Shown: positions 17,100 through 26,113, counted from the stretch's first letter. The stretch is DNA of 56,746 nt from an uncultured Pseudomonadota bacterium (GCA_937123825.1 CAKZKQ010000035.1:1-56746); one strand, 5' to 3'. Numbers and translations are program-made. The notes: generated from the sequence alone by a model not told the origin.

Positions 17100-18125
17100 A
17101 TGAAAGACGACGCACTGCTTAAAGCCATCGGAGAGGCGCTGGGCTCCCAGGGACCCTATCAGGAAGCCTCCGGCAAACCGGACGGGGGCCTGCAAAAGGA
17201 GCCCTCGCTCGAAGTGCTCGGCGGCGCCGCCAACGCGGCGCTCGGCGCGGTGGCGTGGCTAGAGCGCCGCGTCGAGCCGCCCTCGGGCGGCTTTGTGGAC
17301 GTGGACATCGAGCTGTGCGTGGTGCAGGACGGGGAGCGCTTTGTCCTGGAGGTGCCCTCCTACAACCCATTTTTTGGTTGCAATGTGCTCTTTGCCAAGT
17401 GGTTCGGTCAGAGTTTCTGTTTTGCCTACGAGGAAAAACACTGCCAGATCCTGGCGGTGGTCCGGGCACCCTGGAGCGCGTTTGAGCTGGTGAAGTTGAG
17501 GCACCCGTCGGTGCTGGTGGGGGATACGGTGGTCTTCATCGACGTCCACCACGGCGTTTTGTCGGGGTGGCGGCTGCCACAGCTTGAGCCGATGGTGCCA
17601 GTGACGGCACCGCACGGCGCGTCTCGCTACCCCATCCAATATCTGACCGCCGCCGGGGCCAATCAGGTCGAAGTGGCCACCTGGATTGAGGACTGGCAAG
17701 TCCCTGGAGGCCAGGACATGGGCTGGGCAAAGCTCCACAGCGAACGGGAGCGTCTGGCGGCCCGCGACGTGCTCACTTTGCCCCCGCGCGGGCCCTGGCC
17801 CGACGCGCAGATCCTGCGCCAGCGTTGGCTCGGGCGCTTGAAGGGCGCCGAAGGGCACCAGCAGGTGGTTGAGCGCCTGGGTGCGCCCTGGTTGAACCCT
17901 CCCCCGGCACCCTGCGCCACCTACAAAGACATTTTGAGCCAGCGCGACGGTTACGGCCAGGTCGAAGAAGACCTCAAAGACACCGTGCGCCAGGGATTGC
18001 CCAGTCAGGCGCCGCTTCTGCTGGGGTGGCCGCAAGAGGGGACGGCCCAGGAGCGCCTCGACGCCATGTTCATGGGCCAGGTGGCCCGAGCCCAGCGCTT
18101 TGCCCCCCACAAAGTACGGCGCTGA
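17100..18125 (+). CDS. Hypothetical cytoplasmic protein
   Basis: About 341 aa from ATG 17100, with AGAAGG about 10 nt upstream. No signal peptide, membrane helix or known motif. A conserved-looking core around residues 85-150 is rich in aromatic and Cys residues (PFFGCNVLFAKWFGQSFCF). It is divergent from the kinase-pseudokinase gene, with only 107 bp between the starts, so the two may share control. It could be a kinase substrate or partner, but nothing in the sequence shows this. Confidence 0.75.
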   Translation: MKDDALLKAIGEALGSQGPYQEASGKPDGGLQKEPSLEVLGGAANAALGAVAWLERRVEPPSGGFVDVDIELCVVQDGERFVLEVPSYNPFFGCNVLFAKWFGQSFCFAYEEKHCQILAVVRAPWSAFELVKLRHPSVLVGDTVVFIDVHHGVLSGWRLPQLEPMVPVTAPHGASRYPIQYLTAAGANQVEVATWIEDWQVPGGQDMGWAKLHSERERLAARDVLTLPPRGPWPDAQILRQRWLGRLKGAEGHQQVVERLGAPWLNPPPAPCATYKDILSQRDGYGQVEEDLKDTVRQGLPSQAPLLLGWPQEGTAQERLDAMFMGQVARAQRFAPHKVRR

Positions 18126-18531
18126 ACCCAACCCCCGCGCACAGCCGCCAAAAAAACACTGTGCCCCACGCGCCACACCGTGGCGTTGTGGACAGAGCTT
18201 TGGACACCTTCTGCTCTACAGCACCCCCTCTGACATGCCCGTCATACCCCTCACAAACCAAACACCTTTGCATTGAACACCCCGTCGTTGCTGAATGCTG
18301 TCTGGCTTGTGGTTTCAGGCATCGGTGACGACGATGTCGGCCCTTTTGTGCTTTGAACGGTGCATCCGTTGTCACAACCGCCCGGAGGCGGCTCAAAGGG
18401 GTTGGGCGCGCCTGGTGATCTTCTGGCACTGCTTTTGCTTCTGCTCCAGGCAGTGACGCGTCTTGGCCGCGTTGGTGTTCAATGGGTCGGGTGGACCCGT
18501 TGATGGGTTGGTTGATGAAGAGGTGATGGCG
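18126..18531. other. Intergenic, sigma-54 promoter region
   Basis: About 400 bp without a convincing gene. It contains small hairpins (CGCCAC-ACC-GTGGCG near 18168-18184; CCGCC-CGGA-GGCGG near 18383) and the sigma-54 element listed separately. The small reading frames in it are poor in coding character. Confidence 0.4.
18424..18439 (+). promoter_or_regulatory. Sigma-54 (-24/-12) promoter
   Basis: TGGCAC (18424-18429), five bases, TTGCT (18435-18439): an exact match to the TGGCAC-N5-TTGCW sigma-54 consensus, with invariant GG and GC correctly spaced. A transcript would start near 18450, about 80 bp before the cytochrome operon. An NtrC-family activator is encoded at 29348-30730 in the same window; a link is only inferred. 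Confidence 0.7.
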
Positions 18532-18981
18532 ATGGGGATGTTTTGGGAGCGCGTGTTGGAGCCGGTGGCCCGGTGGACCCTCTGGACCGCAGCGGCGGCG
18601 GCGGTCCTGGTCGGCTGCACTCAGCCTGACAGCGCCACCGAGACCATGGAGCCGACCCTGGAGATGATCCAGGAGAAGATCTTTGCCAAGGCGTGCGCCA
18701 GCGGGTGCCACGACGCGCAGGTCCGCGCAGGTGACCTCGACCTCTCCAGCGCCGAGGCCAGCTACGAGGCCCTGGTCAACATGCCCGCCGACAACGACGT
18801 GGCCTTTGAGAACCGATGGCTCAGGGTCAAACCCGGCGACGCCGAGCGCAGCTTCCTGGTGCGCAAGATGCGCCAGCCCGGCCTGGGAGAAGGGGCCCCG
18901 ATGCCCATGGGCCCCATGGGTGTGCACGAAGAATGGATGGCTTTGGTGGAGGCCTGGATCAACGACGGAGCGAAGCGATGA
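18532..18981 (+). CDS. Haem-binding-type lipoprotein with CX3CH motif
   Basis: About 149 aa. A signal peptide with lipobox VLVGC is followed by an Ala/Thr-rich stretch and a single CASGCH motif, i.e. CX3CH rather than the usual CXXCH. The rest (SAEASYEALVNMPAD, RWLRVKPGD, MGVHEEWMALVEAWINDG) resembles the single-haem domain often found in delta-proteobacterial and planctomycete secreted proteins, where residues near the C-terminus include a Met-rich loop (GAPMPMGPMG) that could ligate the iron. ATG 18532 is chosen for its spacing from AGAGG; ATG 18526 is possible. It overlaps the cytochrome gene by 4 bp (ATGA). Confidence 0.75.
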   Translation: MGMFWERVLEPVARWTLWTAAAAAVLVGCTQPDSATETMEPTLEMIQEKIFAKACASGCHDAQVRAGDLDLSSAEASYEALVNMPADNDVAFENRWLRVKPGDAERSFLVRKMRQPGLGEGAPMPMGPMGVHEEWMALVEAWINDGAKR

Positions 18982-20453
18982 TGGCCTACAAGACCTCGAT
19001 CTTGCGTTTGAGCCCGCTGTGGGCTGCGTTGGTGTGCCTGGCAATGGGGTGCGACGAACCGGTGGCCGACGACGGCATGCCGCCGCTGCTGGTGGAGCGC
19101 ATCGTGGACACGCTGGTCTTTGAAGACCCGCAAAAAGACTGCGCCCGCTGCCACCCCAACCACGTCGACGAGTGGGAGATCTCCAACCACGCCTACGCTG
19201 CCAAGGACCCCGTCTTCCACGCCATGGTCCGCGTCGGCCAAGCCGCCACCGAGGGCAAGCTGGGGCAATTCTGTGTCCAATGCCACTCGCCCAGCGGCAT
19301 GGCCGCCGGTCAAACCCCGGTTGCATACGACGAAGATCTGGGGCGCTTTGTCCAACAACTGGATCAACTCGATGATGTGGCTCGCCAGGGGGTCTCGTGC
19401 GATGTCTGCCACTCGATCACCGACGTCATCGAGCCCGTCAACGCACGCATGGTCCTGACCCCCCACGGCGTCAAGCGCGGCACCATCGCCGACCCAGTCC
19501 CCACCCCGGCCCACGCTTCGAGCTACAGCCCGCTGCACGGCACCTCGGACGTGTGCGGCTCCTGCCACGCGGTCACCAACCCCAAAGGCGCGCTGGTCGA
19601 AGAGACCTTTGGGGAGTGGGCCCAGAGTCAGGCCGCCGCCGAGGGCAAGACCTGCCAGAGCTGCCACATGCCCGAGTACCTGGGGCAAGCCGCCACCGAA
19701 GGCCCCCAGCGCGTGGTGCACCGCCACACCTTTGTCGGCGTGGATGTCAGCCTCCTGCCTGAAGACGAGTTCCCCGGCTACCACGAGATGCGGCGCATGG
19801 CGGCGACCCTGCTGCGCGCCTCGGCCAGCATGAACGTCAAGCCTCTGGACGACAACGCCCTGGAGGTGACCATCACCAACCAGGCCGGGCACGCCCTGCC
19901 CAGCGGCGCCACCGCAGAGCGCCAACTGTGGTTGGAGCTGATCGTGCGCGATGAAGCCGGTCAGGTGGTGATGACCTCGGGGACGCTGGATCTGCTCGGC
20001 GACCTGCGCGACCCGATCGAAGGCCACTCGCTGGAGCCCGGCAGCGATCCCCAACTGGCGGTCTTTGGGCAGCTTCTGGTCAATGTTCCTGGGCTCGACG
20101 GTACCGAAGGCGCCGAGCGCCAGCGCATGCTCGACGCCGCCACGGCCGCCTGCCGCCCCATGGGCAAAGGCGGCCTCAGGCCCGGCAGCGACATCAAGCC
20201 CGTGATCTTCCCCTGGGAGGCCAACTGGCAGTGCAACTCGATGATCCCGCCCGATGGTCAGGTACAGCACCGCTACTACCTCAACCAACTGCCCGCCGGG
20301 CGCTACAGCGCCAGCGTGCGGCTGCTCTTCCGCACCTTCCCCCCGTACTTCCTGCGCAAGCTGGAGGAGATCGGCGGCCTGGACGAGGCCGTCAAAGGGC
20401 GCGTCCCGACCGTCACCATCGCGACCCAGAACCTTGACCTGACCATTTTCTGA
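18978..20453 (+). CDS. Pentahaem c-type cytochrome lipoprotein
   Basis: 491 aa. Lipobox LAMGC (Cys25), then five CXXCH haem-attachment sites: 55-59 (CARCH), 99-103 (CVQCH), 141-145 (CDVCH), 193-197 (CGSCH) and 226-230 (CQSCH). The first haem is followed by HVDEWEISNHA, the pattern of cytochrome c554-type multihaem proteins. The C-terminal ~250 residues are beta-rich, without haem. Periplasmic or surface electron-transfer protein. Overlaps the CX3CH lipoprotein, likely its redox partner. Starts with ATG ATG at 18978. Confidence 0.9.
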   Translation: MMAYKTSILRLSPLWAALVCLAMGCDEPVADDGMPPLLVERIVDTLVFEDPQKDCARCHPNHVDEWEISNHAYAAKDPVFHAMVRVGQAATEGKLGQFCVQCHSPSGMAAGQTPVAYDEDLGRFVQQLDQLDDVARQGVSCDVCHSITDVIEPVNARMVLTPHGVKRGTIADPVPTPAHASSYSPLHGTSDVCGSCHAVTNPKGALVEETFGEWAQSQAAAEGKTCQSCHMPEYLGQAATEGPQRVVHRHTFVGVDVSLLPEDEFPGYHEMRRMAATLLRASASMNVKPLDDNALEVTITNQAGHALPSGATAERQLWLELIVRDEAGQVVMTSGTLDLLGDLRDPIEGHSLEPGSDPQLAVFGQLLVNVPGLDGTEGAERQRMLDAATAACRPMGKGGLRPGSDIKPVIFPWEANWQCNSMIPPDGQVQHRYYLNQLPAGRYSASVRLLFRTFPPYFLRKLEEIGGLDEAVKGRVPTVTIATQNLDLTIF

Positions 20454-20462
20454 CGCCAAACC

Positions 20463-20500
20463 AGCGCGCCGAATCCTTGCTTGAGAGGCTCCCGGCGCGT
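20463..20500 (+). terminator. Possible terminator hairpin after the cytochrome
   Basis: CGCGCCG...CGGCGCG inverted repeat (7 bp, loop of about 21 nt) just after the stop codon. No clear T tract, so the assignment is weak. Confidence 0.3.
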
Positions 20501-20632
20501 CTGGAACCCCTCAATCCACCCCCTCAGCCCCTCCAAATGTCACCCTGAACCGAACAATTTGCGACGGTGCTTCGCTTTTTGGCGCCGATCGGCTTTATTG
20601 GCCGCATCTTTGGTTGAAAGGAGGCGGTGGTT

Positions 20633-22060
20633 GTGAGCGACGAAGGCAAAAGCCCAAAAGAGGCAAAGAAGCGGTGGCCACGGATTGTGCTGGCCGTGGT
20701 GGTGGGGTTGTTGGTGGTGACAGGGTTGGCGCTTCGTCAGCCGACAAAGGTGGCGTCGGGGTATTCGGCCAAGCGGCTGTGCTCGGAGGTCTTTGTGGCA
20801 GGGCGCCAGCTTGAAGACATCGTGCGCGAGGATCTGGCGCTGATGCCATTGCCGTTGTCGACCCACGTGGATCGGGACAAAAAAGAGGCGTCGGTGTCGG
20901 TGCTCTGGGCCACCCAGACGGCCGCGTGGCGTCCGGGATTGGGGTGCGCGCTGACCACGGGGGTGGATCTCAAGGCGCTCAAGGCCGCTGGCTTTGAGCC
21001 CACCGCCGCCCCCAAAGACCTTGACCAGGCCCCCTGGCCAGCGGGCGACAAGCTGCCCGAGGCGCTGCCCGAAGGGGTGGACCGTGCCAAGATGGACGCG
21101 GCCATGGATTGGGCCTTTGAAGAGCCCGACCCCGATGTCCTGCGTCTGACGCGCGCCGTGGTGGTGCTCTACAAAGGCCAGATCGTGGCCGAGCGCTACG
21201 CCAAAGGCTACGATCGGCACACGCCCTTGCTGGGGTGGTCCATGACCAAGAGCGTCACCAGCGCGCTGATGGGGGTGTTGGCCAAAGAGGGCAAGGTCGA
21301 CATCAAGGCGCCAGCGCCCGTGCCCCAGTGGTCGGGCGACGATCGCGCCAAGATCACCACCGACGCCTTGCTGAGGATGAGCAGCGGGCTGGGCTTTGAT
21401 GAAACCTACGGTCCGTTTGGCGATGTGACGGCGATGCTCTTCACCAAGCCCGACACGGCTGGCTTTGCCCTCCAATCCAAGGCCGCCGCCGAGCCCGACA
21501 AGGTCTGGAGCTACTCCAGCGGCACGACCAACATCCTGTCCTGGATCATCCGCCAGACCCTTGGGGACGACGCCGCCTACCACCGCTTCGCGCGCCGCGC
21601 GCTCTTTGAACCCATCGGGGCCTGGAGCGCGGTCATGGAGACCGATCCCAGCGGCACCATGGTGGGCTCCTCGTTCCTTTACATGAACGCTCGGGATTGG
21701 GCCCGCTTTGGCTTGCTCTACTTGAACGACGGGGTCTGGCAAGGAAACCGCATCTTGCCCGAAGGGTGGGTGAAGTACAGTTGCACCCCCACGGGACCGG
21801 CCCCGCAGGGAGAGTACGGCGCCCAGTGGTGGCTCAACGCCGGAGCCCCCGGCAACCCCCAGGATCGCATGTATCCATCGTTGCCCACCGACGTGTGCGC
21901 AGCCCAGGGCTTTGAAACCCAGCGCGTGATGGTGATCCCCAGCCGAGACGTGGTCATCGTGCGCCTTGGATTGACCCAAAAGCGCGGGGCCTTTGACGTG
22001 GACGCCTTTGGCGCCAAAATCCTCGATGCCCTGCCCAAGGCCGCCGCTGCCGCGCCCTGA
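20633..22060 (+). CDS. Serine hydrolase of the beta-lactamase/class C family
   Basis: 475 aa. An N-terminal signal anchor (about 15-37, VLAVVVGLLVVTGLAL). The penicillin-binding-type fold carries the SMTK nucleophile motif (Ser203, Lys206) and YSSG at 294, the equivalent of YxN. The third box is not obvious. It belongs to the AmpC-like/esterase group rather than to a true beta-lactamase. GTG 20633 lies 8 nt after AAAGGAGG, better spaced than GTG 20627. Likely periplasmic. The stop meets the stop of the convergent next gene with no spacing. Confidence 0.85.
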   Translation: MSDEGKSPKEAKKRWPRIVLAVVVGLLVVTGLALRQPTKVASGYSAKRLCSEVFVAGRQLEDIVREDLALMPLPLSTHVDRDKKEASVSVLWATQTAAWRPGLGCALTTGVDLKALKAAGFEPTAAPKDLDQAPWPAGDKLPEALPEGVDRAKMDAAMDWAFEEPDPDVLRLTRAVVVLYKGQIVAERYAKGYDRHTPLLGWSMTKSVTSALMGVLAKEGKVDIKAPAPVPQWSGDDRAKITTDALLRMSSGLGFDETYGPFGDVTAMLFTKPDTAGFALQSKAAAEPDKVWSYSSGTTNILSWIIRQTLGDDAAYHRFARRALFEPIGAWSAVMETDPSGTMVGSSFLYMNARDWARFGLLYLNDGVWQGNRILPEGWVKYSCTPTGPAPQGEYGAQWWLNAGAPGNPQDRMYPSLPTDVCAAQGFETQRVMVIPSRDVVIVRLGLTQKRGAFDVDAFGAKILDALPKAAAAAP

Positions 22061-22789
22061 TCAGAGTCTGGTCTTGTACGGAAAGCGGAAGTTGAGCAGA
22101 CCGTAGGCCTCGCCGATGTGCCAGATCCCCTTGTTGACGTTGCCCACCGAGAGAATGCTGCCGCCGATCTCCTGGGGCACGTAGAACCCGGATGACCACC
22201 CAAAGCTCAGCAAGAAGGCGTCGGTGACGGGGATCTCAAGGTTGACCGCGGCGCTGATCCCCGGGCGAAGAAAGTGTGTGGTGCCTTCGGCCAGCAGAGG
22301 GTTGTTGCGGCGGCCTTCGGCGTCCAACGCCACGTCGATGAAGGCGTAGGTCAAGAGCAACCCGCTTCCAACAGTCAGCCTGGGGTTCTTCAGCAGCGGG
22401 ATGTCGAGCTTGATGAAGCGCCACGTCATCCCAAACATCCCCACGTCCTGGGTCCTGGGAGAGATGATGATGGACTCGGGGATGAGCATGTGGCCGATGC
22501 GCAGCTCGTCCGTCTTGCGCAGCAGCTTGCGGTATTCTCTGGGGACCTTCTTGCGCACCTTCCTCAACGCCCGTTTCTTCAAAATGGCCTTGGCGTAGAT
22601 GCGCACGCCGTAGTGCGGCGCCTGATTGTCCCCAATCGGCCCTGTCATAAAGTAAAATGCGGGGCCGAGCCCGACCTGAACGGGGACTTCGAGCGTATCG
22701 GCCTGGGCCGATGAGGGCGTCAGCCAAAGCAGACAGGACAAAAACAGCGCGCCGAGCGATGCGGCCAGTGGTGTCTTGAAGTGGTTCAT
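22061..22789 (-). CDS. Secreted or outer-membrane protein, unknown
   Basis: 242 aa with signal peptide (about 1-31, LTPSSAQA). The mature part begins with beta-like segments (PVQVGLGPAFYFMTG, quoted in part), has a basic helical insert (about 68-92, LKKRALRKVRKKVPREYRKL), then more amphipathic strands to the end (FRFPYKTRL). Most likely a small outer-membrane barrel; no family recognised. Convergent with the serine hydrolase; 31 bp downstream of the reductase on the same strand. Confidence 0.7.
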   Translation of the reverse strand: MNHFKTPLAASLGALFLSCLLWLTPSSAQADTLEVPVQVGLGPAFYFMTGPIGDNQAPHYGVRIYAKAILKKRALRKVRKKVPREYRKLLRKTDELRIGHMLIPESIIISPRTQDVGMFGMTWRFIKLDIPLLKNPRLTVGSGLLLTYAFIDVALDAEGRRNNPLLAEGTTHFLRPGISAAVNLEIPVTDAFLLSFGWSSGFYVPQEIGGSILSVGNVNKGIWHIGEAYGLLNFRFPYKTRL

Positions 22790-22820
22790 GGGGTCTCGCT
22801 TTGGTGTGAAGTGGTTGGTC

Positions 22821-23477
22821 TTATGGGGTGCGGATGTCTTCGTTTTCGATGGCCAACCAGCCCGGTTGGCGCTGCTGGGCGGCTTTTAGAGCGCGTTTGG
22901 CGACTTGCTGGACATCGACGGCCCGATACCGCGCAGGGATAAGGAACCCAAAGACCCTGTCGGCCAACTTGCCGGCCTCTTCCCCCAAACGAACCTCATC
23001 GCGCTCGCCCTTGAGCATGGACGGGCGCAGCGTCACCACCGTCTCAAACCCCAGCGCCTGCACGTCCTGCTCAAGCCGCCCCTTGGTCTTCAAATAGTTG
23101 TTGTTCGATCCCGGGTCGGCACCCAATGAGGAGATCAAGATGCAGGTGTGGGCACCGTTGCGGTGAGCGATCTGGGCCACTTCAAGGGGATAGCCATGAT
23201 CGATCTGAATGAAGCGTTCCTTGGAGCCGGCCTTTTTGTGGGTGGTGCCCATGGCATTGATCAGATCGGTGCCGGTGATCTCTGCGGTGTGGGCCGCCAG
23301 GTTGTCAAAGTCCACAACGCAGACCTCCAACTTTGGGTGCCCCTGGTGCGCGGTTAAAGGGCGGCGAGTGACGACGGTGACGCGCTCGTAGAGGTCGCCG
23401 TTGAGGGCCCCGGTGAGGACATGGCGTCCAACGGCGCCGGTGGCGCCAAGCAAGATGAGGGAACGTGATGGGGTCAT
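22821..23477 (-). CDS. NAD(P)H-binding TIP30/HTATIP2-like oxidoreductase
   Basis: 218 aa, a single Rossmann fold starting immediately (GATGAVGRHV, the GxxGxxG dinucleotide motif), followed by DLINAMGTTHKKAG and ILISSLGADP. The pattern matches atypical short-chain reductases of the TIP30 type. The Tyr/Lys pair of classical SDRs is not obvious, though FNYLK-like residues (NNYLKTKGRLE) occupy the place. Cytosolic. Divergent from the kinase at 23768. Confidence 0.8.
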   Translation of the reverse strand: MTPSRSLILLGATGAVGRHVLTGALNGDLYERVTVVTRRPLTAHQGHPKLEVCVVDFDNLAAHTAEITGTDLINAMGTTHKKAGSKERFIQIDHGYPLEVAQIAHRNGAHTCILISSLGADPGSNNNYLKTKGRLEQDVQALGFETVVTLRPSMLKGERDEVRLGEEAGKLADRVFGFLIPARYRAVDVQQVAKRALKAAQQRQPGWLAIENEDIRTP

Positions 23478-23558
23478 TGGATGTGCTTTGTGTGTATTAT
23501 TTCAGTATAGGTGGTTAAAAATGTTTATTCTGGTTGTGTCTTTTTAGGAAATGCTCAA

Positions 23559-23641
23559 TATAATACCCTGTCAGCGGTGGGCAGAACTCACCGTGCAGGG
23601 GTTTTGAGCCGATGGCGTAGGGTAGGATGTTGATCCTGCCC
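23559..23641 (+). promoter_or_regulatory. Perfect -10 box and structured leader of the 23768 kinase
   Basis: TATAAT at 23559-23564 with a poor -35 (TTGTGT at 23534-23539, 19-nt spacer). A transcript from about 23571 would have a leader of nearly 200 nt with two hairpins: CGGTG...CACCG (about 23575-23594) and a 9-bp stem, GGGTAGGAT-GTTG-ATCCTGCCC (23620-23641, one T-G pair). The surrounding sequence is AT-rich compared with the coding DNA. Confidence 0.4.
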
Positions 23642-23767
23642 ATCATTCTGAAGCAAAAAGTCGGAAAAATCCTCTGCCGGTGTTGCGTTTTTGCTTGCTG
23701 AGAGACAGATCTAAAAGGAAGCCTTAAACGTCTTCATCTTGAGAGCTTTTGAGTCTTTTGTATCCTT

Positions 23768-26053
23768 GTGGCGCTTCGACGTGCGCGGGATCGGAGCATA
23801 GAAACATTGGACGGTGTATTCATAGGGATAATTGCCGTGGTGGCGGTGCTCTTTGTGGCCATGATGCTGCGGGATTTGCTGCGGCGTCGGGCAGAGCAAG
23901 CCAAACCTGCGCAATCCGCGTCCTCTCAAAAGAAGGCTGCTTCGGGCGATCCGACCAGGGTGCCTGCCCCCAAGAAGGCAGCCGCGTCCCAACCCCAGTC
24001 CAATGAGCATGCCCAGGCCGTGCGTGAGTTGGCCAAAGAGGGGCGCTACCTTGAGGCCGCTCGCCTCCAGATCGCTCAAAAAAACCTGCGCGAAGCGCTC
24101 AACCTCCTGGAGTACGGCGATCACTTTGCCGAAGCGGCCAAAGTGGCCGAAGAGCTTGGGATGGTGGTTCGCGCGGTGGAACTGGCCCGGCGAGGAGAGG
24201 ATTTTCAGCTCGCCGCACGCTTGCTCAAACAACAGGGCAACATCACCGAAGCGGTCGATGCGCTGCGTCGCGCCGAGGATTTTGAGCAGGCCGCCAAGCT
24301 CCTTGAGACCGATCCCCACCATGATCCCGAGCGATTGGTGAATCTGTGGGCCAGCGCGTCATTGCAGCAGATGCCTGGCAAAGGCGCGGCGTCGCCGCGC
24401 GCGCTTGAAAAAGCCCAAAGCCTGGCCGAGCGGGCGCTCGATGTCTGTCAGCGCAATGGCCTGACCCACAAGCTGGCGACCACCGAAGGAATGCTGCGCT
24501 CCAAAGGCGTCTTTGGCGACGTGGAGCCCATCAGCCGCCCCATCACCAGACGCCCGGCCAAGAGCGTCGTGCCAGGCGCTGTCTCTGTGCTCAACCTCGC
24601 CACAGGCGCCGCCACGCGCCGGGTCAACAACGCCGCCGAAGCCACCCAGGCCTCCGCAGGCAATGATGCCAGCGACATCATCTACATTCAGGACGGGGTC
24701 ACCGGCCAATCCACCGCCATCCACCGTCAGCACGATCGCTACGAGATCGAAGACCTGCTTGGCCAGGGCGGCATGGGGGTCGTTTACCGCGCCACCGACC
24801 GTGTCCTTGGCCGCAAGGTCGCGCTGAAGTTCCTGCCCAGTGAGATGGCCGCCGACCCCGAGGCCCACGCCCGCTTTGAACGCGAGGCGCGCGCGGCCGC
24901 CAGCGTCTCCCACCCCAGCATCGTGACCATCCACGATTTTGGGATCATGGGCGACCGCCCCTTCATTTGCATGGAGTACATCGAGGGGCAGACCTTTTAT
25001 GAGATGATGGCCGAGGCTGCCGCCGAAAGCCGGTTTTTGCCCCTCTCCGAGATCCTGGAAGTCTCTCTTGGGCTCATGACCGGTCTCCAGGCGCTCCACA
25101 AGCGCGGCGTCCTGCACCGCGACATCAAGCCGGGCAACGTCATGCGCTCGGAAGATGGGCTGGTCAAATTGATGGACTTTGGCATCGCGGGGCGAGTGGG
25201 AGGATGGGGCCAGGGGGAGATTCTTGGGACGCCCGAGTATATGGCGCCCGAACAGTTTGAAGGCCAGGGGCTGGCCCCGTGCACCGACGTCTTTTCGGCC
25301 GGGGTGACGATCTACAAACTCTTGACCTTCCAAAACCCCTACGACGGCTCCCAAAACTGGGAACTGCCCGCTCGCCCCAGTCGCCACCGCGACGATGTGC
25401 CGCTGCGGCTCGACCACCTTGTCATGAGCTGTCTGCACCCCAAGAAGGCCAACCGGCCCCAAAGCACCACCGAGGCCATCGGCATCATCCGCCAACTGAT
25501 GGGGCTGAGTTCGCCTTCGATTGAACCCAACGACGCTGGCTCCAGCGGGGTGCTCCTGTGGAGCAACATGAAGTCTTCGCAAATGAAGATCTCCCACACC
25601 CCCCATCCCGCACCCAACACCAGTTCTCCAACCCGAGCCGCCCAAGAGTCCACCAAGGACCCCTGGTTGTTGCTCCCCCACGAGCAGGCCACCCGCGCTT
25701 ATCAGGACAGCCTCGCCCCCGAAGCCTCCACCGTAGACTACGGCGCGCGGCGGTTTTCGCCCTCTCAGTCGTTTGATGAGTCCGTCGACGAATCCATTGG
25801 CAACTCAAGCGCCGTCCCCAGCTCCATCCCGCCTGTCTCGGCCGCCCCGCTGGGCTCGATCTCCCAGCTTGGCGAGCGTCCCAAGACCTTCACCCGAGGC
25901 AAAGGCAGCGGCATCCGGCGCTTTGGGTCCCTCAAAAAAGAGCCCAACACCAACGAACTCCCCCCCGACTCTGTGGACGTTGGCGCCAACCGTCAGTATG
26001 AAGAGGTCATCCCTTCTGGCTCCATCGAGTCCCTCTTCCGCGACATCGAGTGA
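23768..26053 (+). CDS. Membrane-anchored Ser/Thr kinase with N-terminal helical repeats
   Basis: 761 aa from GTG 23768; the start is uncertain. A TM helix (about 16-36, VFIGIIAVVAVLFVAMM) precedes a basic linker. Residues ~80-215 hold repeated helical hairpins (AARLQIAQKNLREAL, EAAKVAEELG, EAVDALRRAEDFEQAAKLLE) resembling TPR/IFT-like units. The kinase domain (about 325-585) is complete: GQGGMGVVY, VALK, HRDIKPGN with Asp452, DFG, GTPEYMAPEQ. About 175 residues of Ser/Pro-rich, disordered tail follow, a likely phosphorylation or docking region. The TM and repeats sit N-terminal to the kinase, so the catalytic domain is cytoplasmic. Confidence 0.9.
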   Translation: MALRRARDRSIETLDGVFIGIIAVVAVLFVAMMLRDLLRRRAEQAKPAQSASSQKKAASGDPTRVPAPKKAAASQPQSNEHAQAVRELAKEGRYLEAARLQIAQKNLREALNLLEYGDHFAEAAKVAEELGMVVRAVELARRGEDFQLAARLLKQQGNITEAVDALRRAEDFEQAAKLLETDPHHDPERLVNLWASASLQQMPGKGAASPRALEKAQSLAERALDVCQRNGLTHKLATTEGMLRSKGVFGDVEPISRPITRRPAKSVVPGAVSVLNLATGAATRRVNNAAEATQASAGNDASDIIYIQDGVTGQSTAIHRQHDRYEIEDLLGQGGMGVVYRATDRVLGRKVALKFLPSEMAADPEAHARFEREARAAASVSHPSIVTIHDFGIMGDRPFICMEYIEGQTFYEMMAEAAAESRFLPLSEILEVSLGLMTGLQALHKRGVLHRDIKPGNVMRSEDGLVKLMDFGIAGRVGGWGQGEILGTPEYMAPEQFEGQGLAPCTDVFSAGVTIYKLLTFQNPYDGSQNWELPARPSRHRDDVPLRLDHLVMSCLHPKKANRPQSTTEAIGIIRQLMGLSSPSIEPNDAGSSGVLLWSNMKSSQMKISHTPHPAPNTSSPTRAAQESTKDPWLLLPHEQATRAYQDSLAPEASTVDYGARRFSPSQSFDESVDESIGNSSAVPSSIPPVSAAPLGSISQLGERPKTFTRGKGSGIRRFGSLKKEPNTNELPPDSVDVGANRQYEEVIPSGSIESLFRDIE

Positions 26054-26075
26054 ACCTTCCCCGCCGCGACATCAC

Positions 26076-26113
26076 CACTGTCCCCTTTGTATGACACTGT
26101 CCCCTCCTTGTGA
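26076..26113. repeat. Two 19-bp tandem repeats
   Basis: CACTGTCCCC starts both 19-bp units (26076-26094 and 26095-26113), followed by similar but not identical 9-bp ends (TTTGTATGA / TCCTTGTGA). Directly downstream of the kinase stop; no mobile-element gene is nearby. Confidence 0.6.

Noticed and set aside
20540..21979. 479-aa minus-strand frame opposite the serine hydrolase
   Set aside because: The + strand frame has the SxxK and YSSG motifs; the minus frame has none.
23571..23767. Known riboswitch in the kinase leader
   Set aside because: Neither the c-di-GMP-I consensus nor other families I recall match; left as a structured leader.
26076..26113. Mobile-element remnant
   Set aside because: No transposase, target duplication or inverted ends nearby; reported only as a repeat.
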